In this document: positions 28,417-39,189 of the stretch, piece by piece
Layout: each line of letters starts with the position of its first letter
Numbering within the stretch: position 1 is the stretch's first letter
NCBI GenBank assembly: GCA_003427395.1
Contig: BFEA01000170.1
Location: forward strand, 33,555 to 74,476
Source of the DNA: Chara braunii
Lineage: Eukaryota > Streptophyta > Charophyceae > Charales > Characeae
Length of the DNA stretch: 40,922 nt
Direction of reading: 5' to 3'
The notes under the pieces: model-generated
The model's input: the letters and a program-made list of their open reading frames with translations, nothing else
What the model was told of the DNA's origin: nothing
The model's database searches: none
Made by a program: the position numbers and the translations under genes

Positions 28417-30738
28417 ATGGTCAGGGGACCGGATGCAAGGCAGAACCATATTAGTTCCTCTGCAGGGGACGAAGAAGTGACCACTACCGCTGTTCTACAA
28501 GAAATGTTGAACAGGATAGAGACCATGAAGACCGGGATGGACACTATGAATGTCCGGTTAGATCTTCTAAGAGCCAAGCTACCTTCGGAGAACATACCCT
28601 GCTTTGATGGGACCAAGGTTAGAGAGTTCTTGGACGATTATGATGTCTTTGGTACGAGTCACGGTTGGTCTGACAAACAAAAGTTGAAGGCTCTACTGAC
28701 CTATGTTGAACCAAAGATGAGGGTGTCGGTGACAAAGACGACACAAGGGCTGACAACATGGGTCGAGGTTAGACAAAAGATGCTGCAGGAATATGCGAAG
28801 TACGACGTCTCAACGACCATGCAAAATTTACTAGAAGTGCGACGTTCTAAGTATGCAACCCTCGATCAGTTCCTAGAGGATTCTGAGCGGGTTGCGCAGA
28901 GAGTAGCCTTCCTAGATGAGGCTCATAAGTGTCATGTCCTGCTAATAAATTTTGCAGAGGATGAAAGAAAGAGTGTGGTAAGCCGCGTTGCCCATTACCA
29001 TCTGAAATGGGATAAAGTAGTTGAGATAGTCCGTGAGCTACCTTCGGTGTCAAGCCAGAAATGGTATCTGGAACAGATGAAAACAATCACTAGTGCAAGA
29101 GAGGGAAATGTTGAGGCAGCTGCGGGAAGAAACTTGAAGGTCGAGGAGATCCTTGATCTTCTTGTTAAGCTTCGTAGCTTCGAAAAGTTAACCCTTCCTG
29201 CCCCAGCAACTTAAGCTCTAGTCAGAGCCGAAGAAGGTAAGGAAAAAAGAAAGAAGGGGAAACAAAAGGAAGAGAGTAAGAATGAAAGCGGGAGTAGTGA
29301 TGATGATGACGCTAGGCGAAGGAGAAAAGAGAGGCAAAAAAAGAAGCGCGACCCGGATTGGAAGAAAGATAATAAGAGTCGAGATTGGCAAAGGAGAGAT
29401 GGCCCCTTCCGATATTATTATTGTGACGAGGAAGGCCATACTCTAACCCTATGTCCAACACTAGAGAAGGAACTTGAAGAAGGGATTGTCAAGAAAAATG
29501 TCAATGGACACATATGTGATGCCAATTGGAACAAGATAGACTTCCGAGTCAAGGGAGGGATGCGAACAGTAATCCTAGAAAAGACTAAGGCCAACAAGGA
29601 TAAAAAAAAGATGGCTAGGGTTAATGTTATCACCTTTGATGGTTTGCTACCTCCGGAGATAGTGGCTCGAGACGACAATCCTGGAAGTCAAAACCTGAAT
29701 GTATCCCATATCAGTCAAAAGGAGGTCGAAGAGAAAAAACGGGAGAAGGCTCAGAGAGAGCTAGACCAGCTCATCGATGGGATCAAGGACCTAGTGAAGG
29801 AAGGGAAAGGAAAGGAAGTTATCGGGAAGAAAAGAAGGGTGGTCTTGAGATCCAAGGCCGAGGAAGGGATCTCGATAGATGAAGTAGTAAAGAAGCTACT
29901 TGAGGAAACCGAGATCACCCTATCCTGGAAAGAAGTTGTAGCCTTGGTACCCAATTTTAGGGAAGAACTTAAGAAAATGGTTGAAAGGCGGAAGGTAGAG
30001 ATCAATAGTCTAAGACTCTTCCCTCAGCATGTGGAAAGAGCCCCGCCTGGTACCAAGATGAGGTTTGGCAACATGTCATGCGGATATTTGAATATCTCCG
30101 TAAATGACGTGAAAGTCAGAGCTCTAGTGGACTCTGGGGTCGAGATGGTGCTTATGTCCTCAGCCACGATGAGATCATGTGGGCTTGGAATAAATAGGAA
30201 GGCTAATCATCAGCTCTCCAATACAGCTGAATTCCTGCCTTTGGAAGGTTTCATTGATGATTTGTCAATTCGGATTGGAACTTTATGGGTCGAGATCCTC
30301 TATTTTGTGGTCCCCAACTTGGATCATGACTGCATTCTCCGAGCCCCTTTCCTACATAGAATGGAGGCTTGTGCGTTCTTTGGCCATGATGGGGCAGCCT
30401 GACTTTCTCTCCAGGATCCTAACAATGATCACGAACAGGCTTTTGTGATAAGTGATAGACATCATCCTCGTCATCAGCGACATGTTAACTCTCTTAAGCA
30501 TGGAGAATCTGACAAGCTGATTGAGGAAGTACGGGCAAAACTAAAAGAAAGTGGAATAATAGATGAGAAGACAACGATTAGAGTGAATGATATTGGGAAA
30601 ATGCTCAAGCTCCTGGATAAAGAAAAGAAGTTGGGTGACAAGATAGAGATGAAAGGATTCAAGGATGCTATGAGGGCAGCCAAAGCTGGCACGATGCAGC
30701 TCACCTTCTCTGCAACTGGTCTTTTTTTAGGAAAATAG
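28417..30738 (+). pseudogene. gag: Gypsy-A gag and protease (one frame)
   Basis: ATG 28417 opens gag. The capsid-like part includes PCFDGTKVREFLDDYD and KLKALLTYVEPKMR. TAA 29212 interrupts it; the same frame continues through a basic, Lys/Glu-rich stretch to a zinc knuckle, YYYCDEEGHTLTLC (29413-29454), whose first Cys is Tyr (TAT 29413). After a coiled Lys/Glu region comes the protease: VRALVDSGVEMVLMS (Asp at 30130) and HDCILRAPFL. TGA 30400 interrupts its end; the frame finally stops at TAG 30736. Gag forms the particle; the protease matures it. Both internal stops fit simple transitions. Confidence 0.75.
30723..30738 (+). promoter_or_regulatory. Candidate -1 ribosomal frameshift site (UUUUUUA)
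   Basis: In the gag-pro frame the codons are CTT TTT TTA GGA AAA TAG. The heptamer T TTT TTA (30723-30729) is in the correct phase for a -1 slip. After slipping, reading continues AGG AAA ATA GCC in the frame that is open all the way through RT. The stop follows six bases after the heptamer. No clear downstream pseudoknot was seen. A one-base loss from the T run would give the same picture. Confidence 0.55.
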
Positions 30739-32537
30739 CCACCGGGTCTAAGAGGAAGTATAAGCGCAAAGGCGTTAAGAAGAATTCGTTGGCCGTCCTG
30801 ATAGAGAAGGATTACAATGAGGCATTGGAGAAGGAAAGAAAGATAATTAAAAGATTAAGAGAGGCTGCATTGAAAGGAGAGAGAATTACCCCAGAGAGGT
30901 TCAAGATAATGAATGTAGGAGCCGATGACTTCCTTCTGCCGGCTGAGAGGGATTTCATATATGAATTATGTCAGAAGTACAGTGGTGACTTTTCCTTTAA
31001 TGATGAGGAGAGGGGACAACTGGACGTTGACATGATCAAGATGGTCAAGATCTGGACCGTTCCTCACACACCTTGGAATGATAGACCCACAAAGTACGCT
31101 CAAAAGGAAGAAAAAGAGGTAATGGAGTACATAAACCAGAAGATCGCCTCCAACGTTGCGGAACCAGCTGATGGAGCTTACGTCAATCACTGGTTTTGCT
31201 TTTGGAAGCCAGGTGGTGGCCTGCGCTGGATTCAGAACTTGCAAAAGTTGAATTCGGTAACGGTTTGCGATGCGGGTAGCTTACCCAACGCGGATCTATT
31301 GGTCGAGTCTTTTGCCGGAGGGAGCATCTACTCCCTAATAGACTTGTACTCTGGCTATGACCAGTTTTCGATAGATCCTACTAGTCGACCTATGACCGCC
31401 ATGCATACACCTAGAGGCCTCATACAAATGTGTGTGGTGCCTCAAGGGTGGACAAATAGGGTCGCGGTCGTTCAGCGAGACATGCTGAAGGCCATGGAGG
31501 ACATATGCCCAGAGGTTACGTTCCTATACATTGATAGCAATCCAGTTAAAGGACCGAAGGAAAAGGATGAGACTTTAGTGGATAGACGAGTCAGGCGGTT
31601 CGTATGGGAACATGCGCAGGGAGTAGCGAAAGTACTAGAAAGGTTGGCTAAATACAACCTAACAGCCAGCGGGCCGAAATCAATACTGTTCCAAAGAGAG
31701 GTAACGATCTTGGGTTTCAGGTGCTTCTTGGAAGGAAGAAGTCCCGATCTGAAGAAAGTGGATAAACTCCTGAGCTGGCCTATGCCTCTAAAAACGGTTG
31801 GGGAAGTAAGGAGCTTCCTAGGGGTCTGCAGTTTCTGGTGGATCTTCATCCCCGGGTTTGCCAAGATAGCCGAGCCTCTTAGAGAAATGGTGCGACAAGA
31901 AGCTAGCTTAGAGTGGTCTGACCAAAGAGAGAAGGTTGCGCAGGTACTTCAAGATAAGCTAAGAGATGGCGGGGTCGTATTAGGAGTACCCAACTTCGAC
32001 GATGAAAGGGAGAGGCCCTTCATCATCGAAGCCGACGGCAGCCCAATAGCTTTAGGAGGGGTGCTCGTGCAGCGAGATGAGAATGGTAAAGAAAGACCAC
32101 TTAGATTTGAGAGTCGCACCCTTAATTCGGTTGAGAGAGGCTATATTCAGTTCAGGAAGGAGCTTCTGGCAATCCTGCACTGTCTCAGGGTGTTTAGACA
32201 TTATGTTATGGGGCGGAGATTCATCCTAAGAACGGATTCCACAATGGTAATCGGAGCTGTTAAGAGGCATCAGCAGGTAGATGCTACAGTCAGTAGGTGG
32301 ATAGCTCACATATGGACGCATGATTTTGTATTAGAAAAGGTACCTACTGAAAAAAATCGAGCCGATGGGCTGAGCCGCGTAAAATGGGGATCAATAGATG
32401 ATGAATCTCTTGAGGAAGCACCCTTCGTTGACGAATTCCTTATGGAAGACGATGATGAAGGACTACCTCCAGCTCCTAGTTGTTATATAGCTTCAGCCAT
32501 AGCAACGAGCAGGGAAGACTGCTGGGGAGAAAAGTAA
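30729..32537 (+). pseudogene. pol: Gypsy-A reverse transcriptase and RNase H
   Basis: The frame is open from before the slip site to TAA 32535. No ATG is needed if it is made by frameshift; a TTG occurs at 30789. RT motifs: NHWFCFWKPGGGLRWIQNL, YSLIDLYSGYDQFSID, VVPQGWTNRVAVVQ and FLYIDSNPVKGP. The YxDD box is YIDS (31527-31538), so the second catalytic Asp is lost. VRSFLGVCSFWWIFIPGFAK follows. RNase H has IIEADGSPIALGG, RKELLAILHCL, ILRTDSTMVIG and NRADGLSR with all acidic residues. TAA 32535 is followed by open sequence in the same frame (probably a lost Gln), so integrase was once fused. Confidence 0.85.
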
Positions 32538-34011
32538 GACCCTTACCTCCATTACCTTCTAACTCGAGAGGATGAGGAGGAAGGATGGTATGGGATGGTA
32601 GAACAAGCTGCTGTTGCAGCTCATGAGCTGGCAGAGACTTCAAAGATGGCTGAACGAAGGCTGAATGAGATAGAGGAAGAGCCGGATGACCAGGACCAAG
32701 ATAAGGACGTTGAGGAGAGATTTAAGAAGAATGAGTATGATGTGGAATATAAGAGGATCGGTATAGTAATGAGCAGTAATCAGTTGGATGAATTCTACCA
32801 TGAGAAAGCAAAGAGAACCTTTAGGTTGCGTAGGGGTCACCTTTTTGTGGATACAAAGGAAAGACTACCGCCACTGAGAGTAGTGTGTGGTAAGGAAAGA
32901 CAACTAGAGGTGATCGCCGCACTGCATGAGGGTCTAGCAGGGGGTCATAGGGGTGCTGATGCTACATACTATAAAGTATCTCGACTATATCACTAGGATG
33001 GTCTAAGGGATATGGTTATGAGATATTGTAAGTCATGTGAAGCCTGTCAGAAAAGGTCATCTATGAGATTGATTGAACCCTTATACCCCGCTGTTCTTGT
33101 TGAACCTGGCAATACTGTTCACCTTGATGCCACCTGGTAAGGATGAAATGAAATATGTACTAAACATGAGAGATAATATGTCTGGTTATGTTGAAGCAAA
33201 GGTCATCCGTAAGAAAACTGCAAAGACAGTGACAGATTGGATCGAGGAAATCTATCTGAGGTACCCCTTCATACGTGAGTTTGTGGCTGATCGAGGATCA
33301 AAGTTCAAAAACGAGATGGTCAGGAACCTCATGTTCAGACTTGGAGTCAGGATCAGATTTGTGACACCATATCATCCTTAGGCTAATGCACCAGTGGAAA
33401 GAGGCCACAGGACACTAAAGGATGTTATATCAAAATGGTGCCAAAGTGATTCCAGGAACTGACCATCTTTCTTGAGGGCGGCTATCTATGCTGACAATTT
33501 GACTGTCAAACGGACTACAGGTTATGCGCTCATTACACTCTGGTATGACAGATATGCTACTTCTCCCATTGAGAACCTTGTTGAGACCTGGACCCATGAG
33601 GCGCAGAGAGAGTCATACTCCACAGAGGAGTTGCTGAAACTGAGGATCAGGCAGATTAAGGAAGTGGATGAGGCCATAATTGAGGCCACCAAGAGGATGT
33701 AAGACAGCAGATTATCTGATCAAACACGATGGAACAGCAAGAGGTACATCAGGAAGGAACGACTTCAGGTCGGGGATATTGTACTTCTGCATGATACATC
33801 TCTCGAGACACAGTGGACCAAGAGACTAGAGGCCAGGTGGATGGGACCATTCAGGATCATCAGAGAGGTGGAAGACAAGGCCTATGAGCTAGCAGAGATG
33901 GATGGCACGAGATCTCATGGTGTAGTATCCGGCTTCCGGCTCCGAAAATTCATACTTAGAGATGCAGATTTGATTCCGAGTTCGGGCAGAGTGATGAGGC
34001 GAGGCCCGTGA
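32538..34011 (+). pseudogene. Gypsy-A integrase (DD35E) with GPY/F-like end
   Basis: The pol frame continues to an HHCC zinc domain (LHEGLAGGHRGAD to CKSCEACQK), broken by TAG 32994 at the conserved Trp. Core Asp residues are in VHLDAT (about 33118-33135) and VADRGSKF. The Glu in APVERGHR lies exactly 35 residues after the second Asp. A small deletion near 33135 shifts the frame by one. Stops at TAG 33379 (in HP-stop-AN, normally Gln), TGA 33460 and TAA 33700 follow. The C-terminus has LQVGDIVLLHD and RWMGPFRIIRE, the GPY/F module. No chromodomain is present before TGA 34009. It would insert the cDNA. Confidence 0.82.
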
Positions 34012-34069
34012 GCCGTCTAGCATTAGCCTGGACATGCTGAGTCGTGCCCTGTGTGCCCTCAACATCGGT

Positions 34070-34575
34070 TGGGACGTGGTGAGAGTGCCGCCAATCGCGG
34101 GATCTATTATATGCTAGGACGTGGACAGTATGCCGCCAGCTTCAGGGATTATATACCGGGACGTGGACAGTGTGTCGCCAGCTTCAAAGATTATATGCTG
34201 GGACGAAGACAGTATGCCGCCAGCTTCAGAGATTATACGCTGGGACGTGGACAGTGTGCCGCCAGCTTCAAATGATGATTATACGCTGGGACGTGGACAA
34301 TGTGCCGCCAACTACATGATGATTTATGCTGGATGTGGACAGTGTGCCGCCAGCTTCGGATGATGATTTACGTTGGGACGTGGACAGTGTGCCGCCAGCT
34401 TCGGATGATGATTTATGCTGGGACGTGGACAGTGTGCCGCCAGCTTCAGATGATTTATGCTGGGACGTGGACAGTGTGCCACCAGCTTCAGATGATTTAT
34501 GCTGGGACGTGGACAGTGAGCCGCCAGCTATCGATGATGATTATGTGCTGGGACGTGGCCCGTGTGCCGCCAGCT
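34070..34575 (+). repeat. 12-unit minisatellite (41-46 bp) after pol
   Basis: The unit CTGGGACGTGGACAGTGTGCCGCCAGCTTCAGATGATTTATG (shown in two parts: CTGGGACGTGGACAGTGTG, then CCGCCAGCTTCAGATG and TTTATG) occurs about twelve times. Unit length varies because GATGAT is one, two or zero copies long. The array starts about 60 bases after the pol stop. It produces open frames in two phases that have no coding meaning. Confidence 0.85.
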
Positions 34576-36190
34576 GCAACTGACAGTCGGTTGCTATGAT
34601 TATGGTATGATTTCGGATGCCGGAGCTGGATACGAGTAGCCTATGATGGCTCAACTCATTGGTGGATTTATGTGTTTGTCGGGCCCAGATTGGCCCCAGT
34701 TTTGTATGATTGTGAGTTAAACTTTTAAAATTTCAGTTCATTGCATTGTATCTGGCTTGTCATGTGTCAGTCTTGGGGAATGCCTGGGGGATTGGGAACC
34801 AGTTTATGGGATTTCAGTTCTTGCCTCTTATTGTATTTTATTTAGTCTTAATGACATTTATGAAATGAATGGTTGTGAGATAAAGCAAAATCTGTTTTCT
34901 TCCTCTCATAAGTCAGCGCTCAGTTGATGGGGCAACCTTCTAGTACGATTGCGTAAGGAGGATTGACTAGCATCATCTGGCACAAATTGATTAGCTATCT
35001 CTGAAAGAAGGTGACATTTAGCCTAGTGAAGTGTTCCCTTGGCAAGGGACTCAGCATCGCGGAGATGGGGTTCCTCTCCAGACGGGTCTTCGCGGCTAGA
35101 CGCTACCAAGCTCTAAAGGGATAGGTAATCAGTCATGTGTCATAATCAATGGAGTGATTTGTCCGGTCATGTGATCGGGCAAAGATCACTTAGCATCACA
35201 GCGGATTAAAGCTCTCTGCATTCCTCATGTTGGAAGGAGTGTTCCCACTGCAGCCGTCGGGCTCTCGCAACGGTTCCCCGGCGAGAGTCTATCCACAGTG
35301 GCGTCCCCTGCGAAGTCAACAATTGCGTTCTTCATGAAGAGGCTGAGAGTTTTCGACTGCGCCCCTTGAGCAAGAGATGATTCTCTGAAGCAGATTCTCA
35401 CAAGGTCCAGAGGCTAGCTGGGTTAGCGGGGTGTCTGAGCCATAGTGGCAGATAACTCCGGACCCTAGGGTGGCTAGCCGTTCCTCAGGTCATCGTATGG
35501 TGGTCTGGCCCGCCTGCTAGAAAGGAAGGAGGCATCCTGAGCCTCTCCCAGTCAAAATCTGACAATTGGCTGATCAAGGTGGTGGACTCCTACTATCTCC
35601 CTGATCGGGGTGTCTCTAGGGAGCAGTGTCTCCGGGGGCATTCCCTTGGCACCGAGCCAAGCCAGGTTTCCACAGCCCAGCTGGCAACAGGGCCATTACG
35701 GCCTCTTATCCCACTGTTGCAAAGCTTAATTGTCGACTCGCTCTGACTCACCAGCAGTGTCTGGTTGGGTGTTGGCTGGCTCCCCGCACAGTAGCAAGAG
35801 TCGGGCGTTAGAAAGAAGTCGAGCGAGTAGACGGAAGTTCTGATGTCGACTAAAGAGCTTCCTCGCCATGGGTCTGCACTCATCGGAGTAAGGGCTTCAT
35901 GAAGGGGTGTGAGGCTCCCCGTGAGCTGTTCTGAGCAAGGGCTCAGAGGGTGGTCGGACCGCCATGACTGGGAATCAGGACTGACTTTGGTCTGCTTGCT
36001 GGGTTCGGTCAGCGGAGGAGCCCACGAGGGCGAGCGGGGGCACTCTCGGAAGGCCGAAAGGTAAGACTCTGAGAGTGAGTGAGGAAGGGGTGTTGGCAAG
36101 GGTCTTTAGGAGAGATCCTTTTCTCGTTTTTTTTTTTAGGCATGACTTGACATCTGTTTTGCAGGTACCCTATAACCTGACGAAGACAAC
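34576..36190. other. Non-coding 3' region of Gypsy-A, GC-rich central part
   Basis: From about 34900 to 36110 the sequence is GC-rich, low in long open frames on the plus strand and not repetitive. The only long frame is on the minus strand (35593-36099) and has no recognisable content. Near 36115-36165 a T run ending TTTTAGG and TTTTGCAG look like 3' splice sites. I see no gene. Confidence 0.45.
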
Positions 36191-37469
36191 GGGGTTTGGT
36201 ATGACCCGACAGTGAGCAGCACAGAGCCGGCAGACAAAGAGAAAGGGGTTTGGTATGTTAACCCCTTATGAGGCAGCCTTCGGTCTAGATGACCTGGATG
36301 ATCCTGGATGCGATGATTGGTCCCATAGCCGCCCGTGGTTGAGATATTGATGAGGGTTATGCTGTACTGATGGGCAGTATGGATGAGATGGAATGATCCG
36401 ATGATGATGAGATGTGCAGGCCAGGATTGAGACTTGGACTGCTAGACCAGATCTAGCATTGGGGTCAGGTCTAAGATTGAGGGTCGATCATGATGATGCA
36501 TGAGGCCAAACCTAATGAAAGGTTTGACTTGAGATTGAGGGTGATTCAGTGATGCAAGGGGGCGGGATTGATAGTATGATTGGGCTGCATGAGCAGTCAT
36601 GATACTTGCGTGCGGTGACTGCACCACGCAAGTCTGATAAGGCTAATTCCTTCTTGATTTTGATGGTGGCTTGGACCAGTGGTCAATGCCTTATTGAGTA
36701 AGCACTCAAGCCCTAGCGGGCAAGCACCCTGGTGATTGGGGATATAGTTTATATAATGCCCCTATATATCAGATAGCATACAAGGCCACTTAGCTCAAGT
36801 TGGCATATGAAGAACAGCGCAAGTACGAGGCACAAGCGATAGTTGGGTGGCGCAGCCTCGTGGGCGACGGATGGTTCTGGTGCGCGTGGCAACGGCGGTG
36901 ACGCAGGGCGAGGCGGCTGTGGCAGGACGGTGAGCTGGCGAGGAGATGGTTGGGTAGAGGAAGAAGGGTGGTAAGATGAAGGGTATGATCGAGAGCACGG
37001 ATCAAAACGTGGAGGCGGAGAGCCGTAGCGCTACTCGTATTTATACACATAGTACATCATAGATCTAGGCGACGGCGTGCGCTCGCGCCAGTCCTCTGAG
37101 CGATGGCGCAAGCGCGTTCCTCTCCATCTCACCTCCTCCTCCTCCTCTTCGGATCTCTCCCCTTCGTACGATCAGGCGATCTGGCGCCTTCCCTTATCGA
37201 CCTCCTCTCCCACGTCCAGCGCCCGAGCCTCGCGTCTTTGGCGCCATGGCAAAACTGATTATTTGCGCGATGATAAGCGTTGCGCGACGATAAGGGTTCC
37301 GCAACGATGAGCGCTAGTGCGATAAGAACAGCGGTAATAGCGAGAGCGTGACAGCGCTGCACACTTAATGATGCGCTGCTCAAGAGTGAATGATGATAGC
37401 AAGTGCGATATTAGGTCTTTATAGTGGCCGAAACCTGGCGAGGACGCCAGGAATGGGGTTTGGTATGGT
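36191..37469. promoter_or_regulatory. 3' end of the internal region with three GGGGTTTGGTATG motifs
   Basis: GGGGTTTGGTATG occurs at 36191-36203, 36245-36257 (after the purine run AAAGAGAAA) and 37455-37467, the last two bases before the 3' LTR. The last copy is where a polypurine tract should prime plus-strand DNA; the second has the best purine run. The 1.2 kb between the second and third copies could be a later insertion or duplication. No coding sequence is evident. Confidence 0.45.
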
Positions 37470-38162
37470 TGTCGAAAGACGGTGCGGGGCAGCAGCAGAA
37501 AAAGACTCACCACGGACAACCCCCGCGCTGCGTCAAAATCGCGCCTAGGGACGTCCGCAGTCATGTGGTCAAACTGGACCCTAGCGCTTCGATTAAATTT
37601 CCCCTGGGCCGAAGCCAAGGGAAAAACGGCGCGACGGTACGGTCCTCTGGGGGCCTCATCGTCTCCATTGGACTGGACCGACGCGAACGCAATGGGTCAA
37701 TTAGTGGGGTCCGGTCCAAACGGCACCTGAAATGGACCAAGGGTTAGCGAGATATTCAAGTTTGACCGGTTGGGACCGGACCGACACGGCCGCATAAATT
37801 GGTCAGAAGAGGAATAGCCCTAAAAAGTCATGAACAACTAGGCCCAAATAATTATGATAGGGGCGTGTGTTATTTTTAGCATGGGACTGACTGTTCGTCT
37901 CCCAAAGTCGGGCCTGCACCAGTCCCATTCTAAAATTAGCACAGTCCCACGCTATTTTTAGCATGGGACTGACTGTTCGTCTACCGGGGACTGGGCCTGC
38001 GCCAGTCTCGTTCTAAAATTAGCACAGCCCCACGCTATTTTTAGCGTGGGACTGACTGTTCATATCCCGAGGTTGGGATTGCTGCTATTTTTAGCACAGG
38101 CCCGGTCCAGAGTTTGACCACAGCCCCGACCATGGGACTGTAGCACTCAGCCCCGATCACCT

Positions 38163-38188
38163 GGCCTCTCCATTATAAAAGAGAGGCC
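38163..38188 (+). promoter_or_regulatory. TATA hairpin in the 3' LTR
   Basis: GGCCTCTC, CATTATAAAA, GAGAGGCC: identical to the 5' LTR copy at 20151-20176. Its conservation between copies shows it belongs to the element. Confidence 0.75.
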
Positions 38189-39189
38189 ACGTCACCCAAA
38201 AACACAGATCACACAGATCGAGAGCACGCTCACTTGCGGAATGCAGCAATGCTGGCAGAACAGCCAGTAAGAATCTCTCACACGAGGGGATGCAGAACGG
38301 TTGGCGGGACAGCGAGGAAGGAGAAGGACTGAAGCTACGATGTTAGAGCAACTGGGAAGAGGGACGACCAAGACATACAAGAAGGAGGTAAAGGGAAGGG
38401 GGTTGCTCGGGGAAGTACGGCGGTCTCAGTTCTCACAAGGGCCACCTTGCTTTCTCCCTCATCTCCTCTCCTATCATCTTCTTTCTGCTCCCCTGCTCGC
38501 TCTCTTCCCTTTCCTTCTTCTCGCTCGGATGTGTGAGGTCTGTCTAATCCCCCGCAAGCCCATTGGCTCATGGCACGGTTTTGATCTACCGTTAACCGCC
38601 CNCATACACTGTGCCCGAGGGCCGCCGGTGCTNAGCACTCGNGCTCGCCGTGCTCAAGGGCTGAGGATACCGTGTGCCCCCAAGCACAGTGCCTGAGAGC
38701 TGTTGNGATTGGGTACTCACGNGCACTNTGCCTGAGGGCAGTTGGTACTGTGCNCCCTTGCTCACCATACTTAAGGGNTGATACTGTGTATTCAACTGCT
38801 CTGAGCACGAAGANTGTTAATGCTGAGTCATGNGGTGAACCCTGTCACATTTNGAGTGNTATACTTCGTTGTGTCTGGGTCGAATCTGCCAAGGGTTACA
38901 TGATCTGTGTATCACTTCATATTTTGGACTTTGTATCAGCAAGCATTTGGCATAGAATTTGGCTGTGCCAATAGGCACTNAAACAGGGCTTGATGATTGG
39001 TTGTGCCACTGAGCACTTAAACTGAATGATTAGCTGTGCCAATAGGCACTTAAACAGAGTATGATGGTTGGCTATTCGAGTCTCTTGATTCGCTGTACCA
39101 AAAGATGATTCGCTGCATAATGGTCCAACCGCGACTGTGCACACTCGAATTTAAGTGTGACATTGCGCTTTGATCTTGGGTGCCGTGTG

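Noticed and set aside
26024-33702. TGA read as Trp (altered genetic code)
   Set aside because: TAG and TAA stops occur at conserved Trp and Gln positions too, and frameshifts and lost catalytic residues accompany them; decay explains all.
33800-34011. Chromodomain at the Gypsy-A integrase end
   Set aside because: The text ends soon after the GPY/F-like module, with no aromatic-cage pattern.
35593-36099. 168-residue minus-strand ORF
   Set aside because: Ser/Pro-rich translation of GC-rich DNA with no motif; opposite to the element's transcription.
36113-36170. Intron end (T run, then TTTTGCAG)
   Set aside because: No matching 5' splice site or coding continuity could be tied to it.
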